From contig VZQC01008797.1 in assembly GCA_009823505.1 (NCBI GenBank), positions 157,491-221,490 of the forward strand: a DNA stretch of 64,000 bases, written 5' to 3'. The notes under the pieces were generated by a model. The model made no database searches. It was not told the origin of the DNA and saw nothing but the letters and a program-made list of their open reading frames with translations. The stretch is from Rhizomys pruinosus. Taxonomy: Eukaryota; Chordata; Mammalia; Rodentia; Spalacidae. The stretch's first letter is position 1, and every line of letters starts with the position of its first letter. Below, piece by piece: positions 36,401-46,176 of the stretch. The position numbers and the translations under genes are program-made.

Positions 36401-38219
36401 ACAAGCCTTTTGCATTGAGGTAGGGATGGTACCAAAAAAAACTGGGGCCAAACTGAAAGGTGGGACTTGGTTGAACACATGAAAGGAAGAAATAAAACAA
36501 CCTCAGATTGCCATAGAAAAGAAACATATTCTGTGGGAATTCTCTACATGTAAAACAAAAAACTATCTACTAATGTTCTACATGAAAAAAAAACTTTATA
36601 CCGTTTCTAAGGTGCAAAAGATTTTGATATGGGACTCTTTGCCTCCCCCCCCATAGAAACAAGGAGAAATATGACGTGATGATTTCATTTCTTCTAGACT
36701 TGTAAAATTGGGAGTGGAAAACTATTAGATGGTAACTTTTATTAAAAAAACCGGTAAAAAATGCCTTCTTTAAATTGGGAATATACATAGGGGACATAAG
36801 AAAAAATGTGGAAAAGGAATTTATTACATATGTTTCAGAAAACCAAATATAATACTAAAGTTCCTTGGGGCTATGGCCCCCTAGGGCAAGGGTTATATTA
36901 ACATGGCAGGAGCCTTGAACAATTCAGGCAAACATGGATTGTTCTACCATTGGGGGGGATGTTGGCCAGGGGATCCCAAGCCCCCACAAAAGATAAAAAC
37001 TTCTTGACTATAAACTGGGACAGCGGCAAGAAGAGAGGCAATAAAACCATGCTGTCGAAGACCTGAAGTAAACATGGGAAAGATATAAGGAAACCACACT
37101 TGCAAGTATACAAATAGTCTCTGGAATGGCAGAGAGCGTTACCAAAGGCCACTAAAACAATAAAGCAAATAAAGGTCTCCCTGAGTTCAAGCAAGACTCC
37201 ATCCATCAGCACCAGCTACACCTTCCCTGCCTGGAAATACTGTACAACAGAGGCAGCCATGTGTTGTTATATCCTAACCATCTAATGGGCTGTTGGCTAT
37301 TCCTTGGAGGAATATTTCATGGTTGATGCCACAAGCCTACATCATCTACAGGTTAGGAGCTGTCATAAGCCACAGTAAGAACCCTGTCATATTATAGGGG
37401 TACAAAATCTGATTCAGGAATTTAGATATATTCATCCTAAAAATAATTTGTGTTTCTATGGCCAAAAGTAAAAACCTCCCGGTAAATATTTTGTTGTGCT
37501 GCTTCTAAAGATTACTATATAATTAATTCTTGTTGGCTCATTAGTAGGACCGGGGAACTAAAGGTTTCACTTGCCTGAAACAAAATGTCAGCCCTTGGAA
37601 AGGGAAAACCAGGCCAGCGGAATTTTTTGACCAGAATCCAAGTCCAAACAGCTCCAGAGAGTAGAGGGGGGGGGGGGGGACAGTTTTTTATTCTCATTTT
37701 TCAACCTGTGCCCTTTTCTAAAAGCCTAGGGATAAAACAATCTGCCGGAAGAGGGGGCGTGGGTAGGACAGGTCAACAGGCTGCGATTGGGGTGAACGGT
37801 GAAAAACAAAAACTTAACAGCGATGTAGTTCCTGGGGGGGGAACCATTATTGGATCAACTGGATTGGGAAACCCAAACACCCCCAAAAAAAACCTGTTTC
37901 AACCCCACTGGATGGGGGGACTGTGGGGGTTTGGGGCACACACACGTTCTATAGATTGGTTTTGCACACAGGATGGCTTATTATCATGGGACTTATCACT
38001 TACTGTGAAAAAAAATGAAGAAGAAATAAAACACCTGGACCAAAGCTGGCAGGGGGGGAAGGTATGGAAGAATTACATGATCTGGGAGCGGGGTTGGGGG
38101 GGTGTTGGGGGGGAAGGGAAAGGGGGAAATATGCCTGATTCTGAATTGGGAACAAAAATGATGTATTAAATGCACAAAACCAGCAATACAAAATTAAAAA
38201 AAAAAACAAAATAAAAAAA
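30450..38219 (+). mobile_element. L1 (LINE-1) element, apparently near full length, unreliable sequence
   Basis: A coiled-coil ORF1 region rich in K/E/L lies at about 30,650-31,050. It is followed by ORF2-like segments in order: an endonuclease GDFN-like motif near 31,490, a region read as FERINK near 32,290, an EKAFDKI-like reverse-transcriptase motif near 33,110, an EAFPLK motif near 33,270 and C-terminal ORF2 sequence to about 35,580. A G-rich 3' UTR and A-rich tail end at 38,219, right before block B'. Frames are broken throughout, largely by probable sequencing errors, so activity cannot be judged. Confidence 0.65.
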
Positions 38220-40800
38220 ATGAGTCACAGGATTTTGAGAGTTCATGCTTTTGAGACAACTAGTGTGTGTCCAGTAGGGACTGTTCACAAAATGCAGAGA
38301 GTGTGGAGGGGAGACGTGCAGTGCTGGGGGATGGGGGTTCACAGGTCAGGGAGTCCACAGACATCATTAGATCTTCAGGACGGTCTTTTCAGGTTTCTTT
38401 CTCACAGTTTGTAGAATATAACTGTCTGAAAGAGCAGGTCCAGAAACCAACCCTTGTCTGTGACTGACAACGCACCAGGCTGCTTTCTTTAGCTTCACCT
38501 ACAATGATTTGTAATCTGTGGAGGAAAAAGAGACTAGTCCACTCTTAGCTCACAGGATAGAGGTGTTGGAGTAGGGTTGACAACAAACTGGCTTGCATCC
38601 ACACGGCAGAGGCTGGAGTCTGCGGTGGTAGCTCAGTCCACCAGGTTGGGTGTCTCAGTAGTCCCAATCTTGCTGCTGAAGGCCCCTATGATTCCAGGGA
38701 GATCTGCTCCTCTTCCAGTCTCCACTCGAATTCCAAAGAAGTTGGTCACACAGCAAGGCAAGACATAACTCACCAGTGAGGGGAAACGGCCCCACGGGGC
38801 CAAAAAGGCAAGAGCTCCTTCCCTCCCATGGCCTTCGTCTATGGGGTGCCCTCCAGAAGGGCCACGCCCACATGTGGGGCCTCCAGCTTCAAAAGGACTC
38901 CAGTAGAAAGGCGCTCTCTCATGTTAGTACTCCCCACGAATTCCGGTCAAGTTGAACACCCGGCATTTAGCCATCAACAGTATCCAATCCATTCTTTTGT
39001 ATCCTGATACATTATTTTAAATAATTGCTATGTGGTAATGTGTTCTTAAATTTTACTGGAAAGATTAATAAAATATCCTACTCAAATCTCATTTTTTCTG
39101 AAAAATAAACTGGTTGAAAATCTCTCTATATTACTACATTCAGTTGAATTCCTGCTTGCTTGCCTTTTTGGAAATAAATGAACATGTAAATATCGACTAC
39201 TTTGCTGTTATGGCAAACTGTGAACATGAATTCTGCTTAAAATAATAGCTTTTTAAAAAATATTTTATTTTTTATTGTGCATTGGGGTATTCTTACATGT
39301 GCATCAGTTGTTGCTCATTGCCGTGCATTGTTTCCTAGATAGAAATGGGAGTCACGATTCCCCAGAACTGGACAGGATTGTTGTTAGCGGGTTAACCATT
39401 GTGGGTGCGGGGATCAAAACCAGGTCTTCCTGCAAGACCCAGTCCTGTTTTTACTCTCTGAGCCATCTTCTCCAGGGCCCCAAAAAATATATTAAACTTA
39501 AAAACTGTGAAAAGCATCAACTCTTTTTTCATGCATTCCTGTTGTCTTCGATGAATCCTGTACAATAAGAAACCACAGTGAGATACCAAAAGGAATAAGC
39601 AAGCTATATGGTTTCCTTTTGATCTGCCACAAACGGATTGTTATGCTTTTGGTACCATGTATTGTGCTGAGTGGCTCAGTCTCCAGCTGTGGACGCTACT
39701 AAGCGGGAGGAGATGGATTACAGTGTCACAGTTTCCCGTTAGTAGATTAACTGATTGACGGAGTTCTGAGAGCACTGAAGTGAGGCCTCTGTATATATAA
39801 GAGGTTAGGTCAACTGGTGGCGGGTTTGAAGGTGACTCTTTCTATGGGTGGACTTTTTCTATTCTTCTGCTTCCTGTCCCACTAAAGCCAGCCACATTCC
39901 CGCAGCCACGCCCTTCTGCCGTGTTTCTTGCACTGCCAAGCGGACTAAGGCACATGGGACAGGCTGTACTTATGCATGGATCGCTGGTGGGAAACTGTGG
40001 CCAAAGTAATCTTTCCAGTCTTGTTTACATCAGATGTTTCTCCACAGTGTCAAAAAAACTGATTAATTGACATTCTGTACTTTCATAACACTGGTAAAAT
40101 CCACAGGGAGTCGGGAGGCTGGAGAGATGCTAGTGGTACAGACATCCGAACTGCTTCTTAGAGGGACCCAATGTTCATTCCCCAGCCCCCCACATGGCGG
40201 CTAGAACACTCCTTAAACCTCCAGTTCCCAACGGGATCATGCCACCCTTCTTTCTGGACCCCTGTATTGCATGACATGGGGTGCACAAAATCCTACATGC
40301 ACTATAGTACCTCATACACATAGAGAAAATATAATAGAGGGGCTGGAGCGGAGGGCCCTAGTGGTTTACGAGCTCCCAAAACTTTGCTCCTTGCAAAGAG
40401 GACCTAAGTGAACCCCCCGCACCCACATTGGCCGTCTGAGAACCGTCTTTTTTACACTTAACTCCAGTTCCCAGGGGAATCCGGACACCCTCTTTTGACT
40501 CTTTGTGGCACTTGACTACAGGGGTGCACAGGACCTACGTTGAGGACGTACATCAAAAGGTAAAAGAACTTAAAATAAATGTTTTTTAAAACAAAGAACA
40601 AAAAAAAATCTCTCCCGCATAGTCTGGGGCTCGCAGTGAGAGTACTGGCTGCTCCTGTAGGAGGACGAGGTTTGTTTCCGGGACATACGTGGCAAGCTAA
40701 CAATGGCCTGTACACTGCAGTTTCAGGAGAATTTGGGACACCATCTTTCTGATCTCTGCAGGGCATTGGGTCAGGACAGGGTCGTAGGTAAGGGACTACG
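38220..40800. repeat. Block B': noisy duplicate of 45,922-48,300
   Basis: The block matches the clean block throughout, including the B2 insertion near 39.3 kb and the three B2 copies at about 40.11-40.80 kb. It has extra bases every 10-20 positions, mostly lengthened homopolymers. Shared SINE insertions and shared single-base differences from the 62-kb block show it derives from the same locus or a very recent copy. Confidence 0.8.
38366..38515 (-). pseudogene. Error-ridden third copy of Klrb1-type exon 6
   Basis: The sequence follows exon 6 at 46,047-46,176 from acceptor to stop but carries many single-base insertions, which break the frame. Positions that differ between the 46-kb and 62-kb copies side with the 46-kb copy. 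It lies inside a low-quality stretch, so the breaks are better explained by uncorrected sequencing errors in a duplicated piece of assembly than by true decay. A real recent duplicate cannot be excluded. Confidence 0.6.
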
Positions 40801-42184
40801 AAGGCAAGTCCATAGGCACATGACACTAGGAAAATATAAAAAAGTGTAAGAACATAGGGGGAGGAAAAAGGAAGGACACGGGGGACAATCGGCACACGCA
40901 TTGGCCCATGATTTGGGGTAGGTCCGGGGGGTGGGCCAAGGGGCCCCACACTGAGAGTGGGAGTGGGCGGGGGGTCGCGATACCCAGTGTGTGCGAGGGG
41001 TGGCGGGGGAGGGAATGCTTGACAATGGGGGCTTGGGACGCGTCGGGGGGGTAACAGTTGGGCCAACCATGGCGAAAAAAGGAATTGCGAAAGACCCTGG
41101 CGGAACTCGCGGGGGTGAGGGGGTGGGGAGGGGGGGGGGGGGTACCACCGGGGGCTAGAGTGGAGAAAAAGAAAAAATAAAATATAGAAATAACAAGTAA
41201 AGGGGGGCAAAAGACCCTATGGGCGGCAAAAAAAGGAACAATAAAAAAAAATGAAACTGAGAAACGGGGATAAAACAGAAAAGAAGGGGCGTGTGGCGCC
41301 AACGGGGCGTTCTCCAGAGAGAGGGCGTTTTAAAAAAGAACGACAAACTCAGTAGGCGCCGAAAAGGAGGGGGCTCGAGGGCAGGCATGCCCGAATAACT
41401 TGCCCACTGCAGCTCGCGCGGGTTGCACGCCGCCGTGGGGGGGTGGAGAGATGGAGGTGAGGAAGGGGCAGGGGCGGAGGAGAGACGAAAACGCCGTGGG
41501 ATACGGAGGGGAACGTGATGGGCGCGGTCGGGGGGACCAAAAGCAGCGATGGCGGAGGATCCGGTGGGGGCCACAAGAAAATCGGTAGGGTAGGGGGGCT
41601 ACCCACGGGAAATACGAAGTTGGGTTGGGCTGGTGGAGGGGGGACTAGTGGTGTGGTTGTTGAAATACAAAGGGAGTTAGGTGGATAATGTTTTTGGTTT
41701 ATCAATAATCTAGGACCCGTTTTGGTTTCCCCCCCATTACACCCCACCCCATCCCAGCGAGTGGGCGGGGCCGGGGCGTACCGGCAACTGGGCAAAATGG
41801 TGGGCAAAAAAATGTACACAGAGAGTACAAGGCCATATTTCGGATATTCCTGAACCAGCATAGGGGGAAACAATGGGTCTGAAAAAAGGAAACAAATACA
41901 AAGCTAAGTATGTAAAATACTCAGTTTGTGTGGAAGTTTTCTGAACAACCAATAGAGGGAAAATCACCCCACCTCAGGGCCATTGGCTGCACGGGATTGG
42001 GACTTGAATTTTGTTTTGATAAAATATTTTTTTCTTTTATTTTTGATTTGGTCAATGTGATCATTGAGTGGGAAGGGCCATTGCTTACGGGATTGTAAAA
42101 GTACTGCCCATGTGTTTCCTGCAAAAAGGTGCCCCTCAAGAGGATCAGAAAGAAGATGGTGGGTATAAATTCCCCTGAAACCTG

Positions 42185-42185
42185 N
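42185..42185. other. Single N at a contig join
   Basis: It separates irregular sequence on the left from clean L1 sequence on the right and marks a likely misjoin or gap-fill edge. Confidence 0.95.
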
Positions 42186-43460
42186 CTCTATACCAGATTT
42201 CAAACAATACTACAGGGCTATAGTCATAAAAACAGCCTGGTATTGGCACAAAAACAGACCTGTTGACCAATGGAACCAAACTAAAGATCCAAGCTTGAGC
42301 ACATACAATTGCAGCCACCTCATATTTGACAAGGGGGCCAAGAAGACGCAATAGAGGAAAGACAGCATCTTCAGCAAGTGGTGTTGGCAAAACTGGATCA
42401 CCACTTGTAGAAGAATGAAATTAAACCCCTATGTCTCTCCCTGTACACCCTGTACAAAAGTCAACTCCAGATGTATCAAAGACCTCAACGTGAATCACAA
42501 ACTTCTGAAGGTGATAGAAGAAAAAGTTGGCAGCAGACTACAAGACATAGGCGTAGGAAATGAGTTCTTAAATCAGACAGCAGCTGTGCAAGAATTAAGG
42601 ACGACAATTGACAAATGGGACCTCATTAAACTGAAAAGCTTCTGTACATCAAAAGAAACAATCAAGGAAGTGAAGAGAAATCCCACAGAGTGGGAGGAAA
42701 CCTTCACCCAGATACATCTGACAAAGCACTGATTTCCAGAATATATAAACTACTCAAAAAACAAAGAAAGAAAACAAATGACCCACTCAATAGATAGAGC
42801 AAAGAGCAGAACAGAGACTTCACAGGTGAGGAATTAGAGATGGCTGAGAAACATCTTAAGAAGTGTTCAACATCGGTAATAATTAAGGAAATGCAAATTA
42901 AAACCACTTTAAGATATCACCTTACTCCAATAAGACTGGCTAGGACCAAGAAAACAAATGATACCAAGTGCTAGAGAGGTTGTGGGGAAAGGGGAACACT
43001 CATCCACTGCTGGTGGGAATGTAAACTCGTATAGCCACTATGGAAAGTAGTGTGGAGAACCCTTGGAAGACTTGGAATGAACTTGCCACCTGATCCAGCC
43101 ATACCACTCCTGGGTATATATGCACAGGACTCATCTTACTGAAGAGATACATGCACAGCCATGTTTATTGCAGCTCTCTTCACAATAGCAAAGAGCTGGA
43201 ACCAACCCAAGTGCCCCAACTGACAAGTGGATAGAGAAAATGTGGTACATCTACACAATGGAGTTCTATGCAGTGGTAAAGAAAAATGACATCATGAACT
43301 TTGCAGGTAAATGGATGGAGTTAGAAGATATCATGCTGAGTGAAGTAACACAGTCCCAGAAAAACAAATGACTAATTGTGTTCCTCATCTGTAGATGCTA
43401 GCACCAATTACCTAATTTTATGGCAAACTGAGCAATGTTGATGTGATCTGAAAATAACTG
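42186..43460 (+). mobile_element. L1 3' fragment (C-terminal ORF2)
   Basis: Clean sequence corresponds to the last third of ORF2. It includes the DIGVGNEF, KWDLIKLKSF and TKWE-like stretches near 42,545-42,700 and a WWECK-like zinc-knuckle region near 43,005. Scattered stops and frameshifts show it is dead. It starts at the contig join, so the missing 5' part may be an assembly effect. The same region appears in noisy form at about 34,200-35,600. Confidence 0.85.
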
Positions 43461-44332
43461 TGCTCTTGTATTTTGAATACAAGGGAAACTTCATCCACAG
43501 CAAAGCTTAGCACAGATCAGAATACACAGCCAAAAGACCAGTGTGCCACAAGAATAAGAAAGTGCTCAAGGGCTCTGAGTATTATCTGGGGCTTTCTTTT
43601 ATGGGGTTCAAGAGAAGGAGGAATTTGGATACTAGAGCCATAATTTGGGTGGTCCTATATTTTGACCGATAGGCTTGGATTATGTAAGCCCTTGCACACT
43701 GCACATGGCCCTTTCCACAATGCATCTCATTTTAATCATACGCATGCCCAATTATACAGAGGCATAAGGTGGTAAGTAGATGCTGAAAGTCCGCTTTGAA
43801 GATATAGTTTGCCTTATTGAGCATACACTCAAAAACCACTCTGGCCCAGATTGATCTGTTGCTCATGAAGTTCCTAGATATGTTTGGGATATGTTTGAAT
43901 AGAAACTAAGTTTGATGATCCTTAGAGAGAGGAGAAATTTATTTCATTGTTTAAAGTAGGTGTGTGATACAGTTCCATGCAGGGGACTGGGCATGGACGG
44001 CTAGCAAGTTGCTAGGTCCACTGTTGAGAGGGGTAATGTGGAGGAAAGGAACCTAGGCTGCCAAGTGCATTATCAGAACAGAGGTGTGTGAAATGAAGCA
44101 GATTCCCAGATGGCTCAGCAGTGAACAGTGCTGGCCACTCTTGCAGAGGACCTGGCATGATGGTAGATGTCACATGGGCAGACTTAACCAGGACCTCTCC
44201 AGTTACCACAGCATGAATCTACTCATGATCCTGGGATCTTCAGGGGTCTTACCTTTTCTAATGCTGTTGCGGTGGTAATTACATTTCAATATGAATTTTG
44301 TTGTTGTTGTTGGGGGTTGGGGAGGGATGCTT
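43461..44332. other. Unclassified sequence with a diverged B2 piece (44,095-44,235)
   Basis: The B2 piece keeps GATGGCTCAGCAG and CTCTTGCAGAGGACC only. The rest may be ERV- or L1-derived. No gene seen. Confidence 0.4.
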
Positions 44333-44482
44333 TTTTGGTCTTTTTGAGACAGGGTCTCCTTATAGCCCCAGCTGGCCAGGAAATCTTTATGTAGATCAGG
44401 CTCGCCTTGAACTCACAGAGATCTGCTCACCTCTGTCTCCCAAGTGTAGGGATTAAAGACATGCACCACCTCATCCGGCCCA
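44333..44482 (-). mobile_element. B1 SINE
   Basis: GGTCTTTTTGAGACAGGG tail end to CACCACCTCATCCGGC head end on minus. Confidence 0.9.
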
Positions 44483-45334
44483 ACATGGATTTTTGAAGCA
44501 TCATTCAAACCGAACTCTTTTCCTCCCCAAATCCCTTAATTATGGGGCTCTGGTGACAGCAGAAGAGCAAAGACTTTAATCAGCATTCTACAGGCCATTG
44601 CATGATGGCATAGGAAGTAAGAGATGACAGACGATGCACAGGACTTTGAAAGTGTTTGCTGCAGCTCTTCTGCAGATGTGTGCAGGCACAGACATCAGTG
44701 AAGACCACTCACAGACTCCAGGATTAGAATCCGGTTCCCTCAGCTGCCCTGGGCCTCCTTCCATAGAGCACATCCTTCAGTGCCACACCAACTCCAGCAT
44801 CGTCTGTGTGAGCAATGACGAAAGTCATAATAACAGATGAGGAGATACGTGCCTTGTGAGGCTAGGCTCCCTGGTGGTCCCTGGCAGAGTACTCGGCCTC
44901 AGCTTCTAAGATCATGATGCACTACAAAGATGTTATGCTTCATGAGTGTTGGACTTTGTACACTGTCTTTTGACTCTTTTCCTGAGCTCAGCACAACCTC
45001 AGTCCCAGACAAGAGACAGTTAAATGTGTCTGGAAATAAATCAGGCAAACAGAAGCTTCATGAACTTAAGTAAAATCATACAGAGAAACAGTATCTAAAG
45101 GCTCCTTTGTCCTAAAAGTCCCCACAAAGATATTATGAATGAAAAACATTACACTGAGTGATATCATAGGTCAGTTACAAATAATAAAAGTGTTTTTCCA
45201 AATTTAATAAAAATAAAGGCTCGGTCCTTTTAACAGGAAGCTACATTTGATAAAATTAGTAAGATAAAGTTTCAGTTACAGTTATGCATGTTAAAGTGTA
45301 ACACTTAGTTAGAGGCACTTTCTCCTTTAAGAAA
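44483..45334. other. Unique sequence, no gene seen
   Basis: A 68-codon plus frame at 44,634-44,840 has no family motif; nothing convincing. Confidence 0.4.
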
Positions 45335-45921
45335 AACAGAACTAATTAAGAGGTTTTTTCAGGCCTTTTGGCTTGAATTGCAACCCGGAGATAACTAGTG
45401 GCCTTGGAAAAATCAAGCCTCAGGAAGGATGAGAAACATCGAATTGGAACTTCAAAGAAACAAAAACTGTTTATGGCTTGTGATTTTAAGACTGCTGTTT
45501 TATTGCTTATCTCCCCTGCCAAGAGAGTGTGAGCAGTATACTTCATGTAAACTTCCATTGATGTGTAAACTTTATCTGACTTGCTGTCCTTGTAAACCCA
45601 GGTGTGAATTCCTTTGGCATTAAGCCTTTTGTTCTCTGGGAGGTGCAAATCCCCAACCACCTGCCTGCCTCCTCAGCCTGCTTTCCCAGCCCACTTTTTC
45701 TGCTTGTGATATAAAAACTTGACTTGATCTCAGTTAAGACGCACTAGATTCAAAAACTCTCTCTGGTGTCGTGCCATTTATTTTGCCTAACCTGTGCCCT
45801 CCTGTACATCAAGGACCTGATTACCTGCAGGTGGAGAAAATCCGGCTGGGTTGGTCTGTGGCACTTCAGCATCTGCATCTTCATTTATAGAATACAGAAC
45901 CTGGACAAGAGCGTCTGTAAG
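45335..45921 (+). repeat. LTR-like sequence next to the Klrb1-type 3' end
   Basis: A TATA-like TATAAAAAC near 45,711 is followed by R/U5-like CTCTCTCTGGTGTCG and CATTTATTTTGCC stretches. It abuts block B. Being on the opposite strand, its minus-strand AATAAA (45,777-45,782) could supply a polyadenylation signal to the gene. The family is not recognised. Confidence 0.4.
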
Positions 45922-46046
45922 AGTCACAGGATTTAGAGTTCATGCTTTGAGACACTAAGTGTGTGACAGTAAGACAGTTCAAATGCAGAGAGCTGTGAGG
46001 AGAGTGCAGTGATGGAGATGGGGTTCACAGTCAGGAGTCACAGACA

Positions 46047-46176
46047 TTAGACTTCAGATGGTCTCAGCTTCTTTTCACAGTTGTAGTAACTGTCTGAAGA
46101 GCAGGTCTCAGAAACCACCCTTGTCTGTGACATGACAGCACAGCTGCTTTCTTTAGCTTCACCTCTGATTTGTAAT
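46047..46176 (-). CDS. Klrb1: Klrb1-type exon 6: last third of the lectin-like domain and stop codon
   Basis: The acceptor (minus-sense TTTTCTCCACAG above 46,176) joins exon 5 at phase 2, the shared codon reading ATA. The exon encodes [25 protein letters not shown], then SSDSYYNC and EKKLRPSEV before a TAA stop (plus 46,047-46,049). The last three conserved cysteines are all present. The usual W-I-C around the final cysteine is Y-N-C here. The tail ends about six residues before that of the paralogue at 62.4 kb because two bases are missing just before the stop. Intron 5 is 3.3 kb and full of SINEs. Confidence 0.94.

Larger units (their letters stand above)
30880..42184. other. Low-quality assembly segment with inflated homopolymers
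   Basis: L1 coding sequence and duplicated block B are still recognisable here, but single-base insertions occur throughout and G, C and A runs are unusually long. The stretch 40,800-41,900 is so G-rich and irregular that no family can be read. The segment ends at one isolated N (42,185), after which sequence is clean again. It looks like a gap filled with uncorrected long-read sequence. Reading frames inside it, including proline-rich minus frames at 40.5-41.9 kb, are not credible genes. Confidence 0.8.

Noticed and set aside
37585..38169. A 194-codon plus frame rich in G, W and K
   Set aside because: It is L1 3' UTR-like, G-rich noisy sequence and has no domain or start context.
40458..41873. 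Long proline-rich minus-strand frames (125-250 codons)
   Set aside because: They lie in the low-quality segment where G runs are inflated; on the other strand these read as proline. Part of them is a noisy B2 copy.
44634..44840. Plus frame with GTDISEDHS resembling a lectin exon 6 start
   Set aside because: The similarity stops after a few residues; no cysteine pattern and wrong strand.
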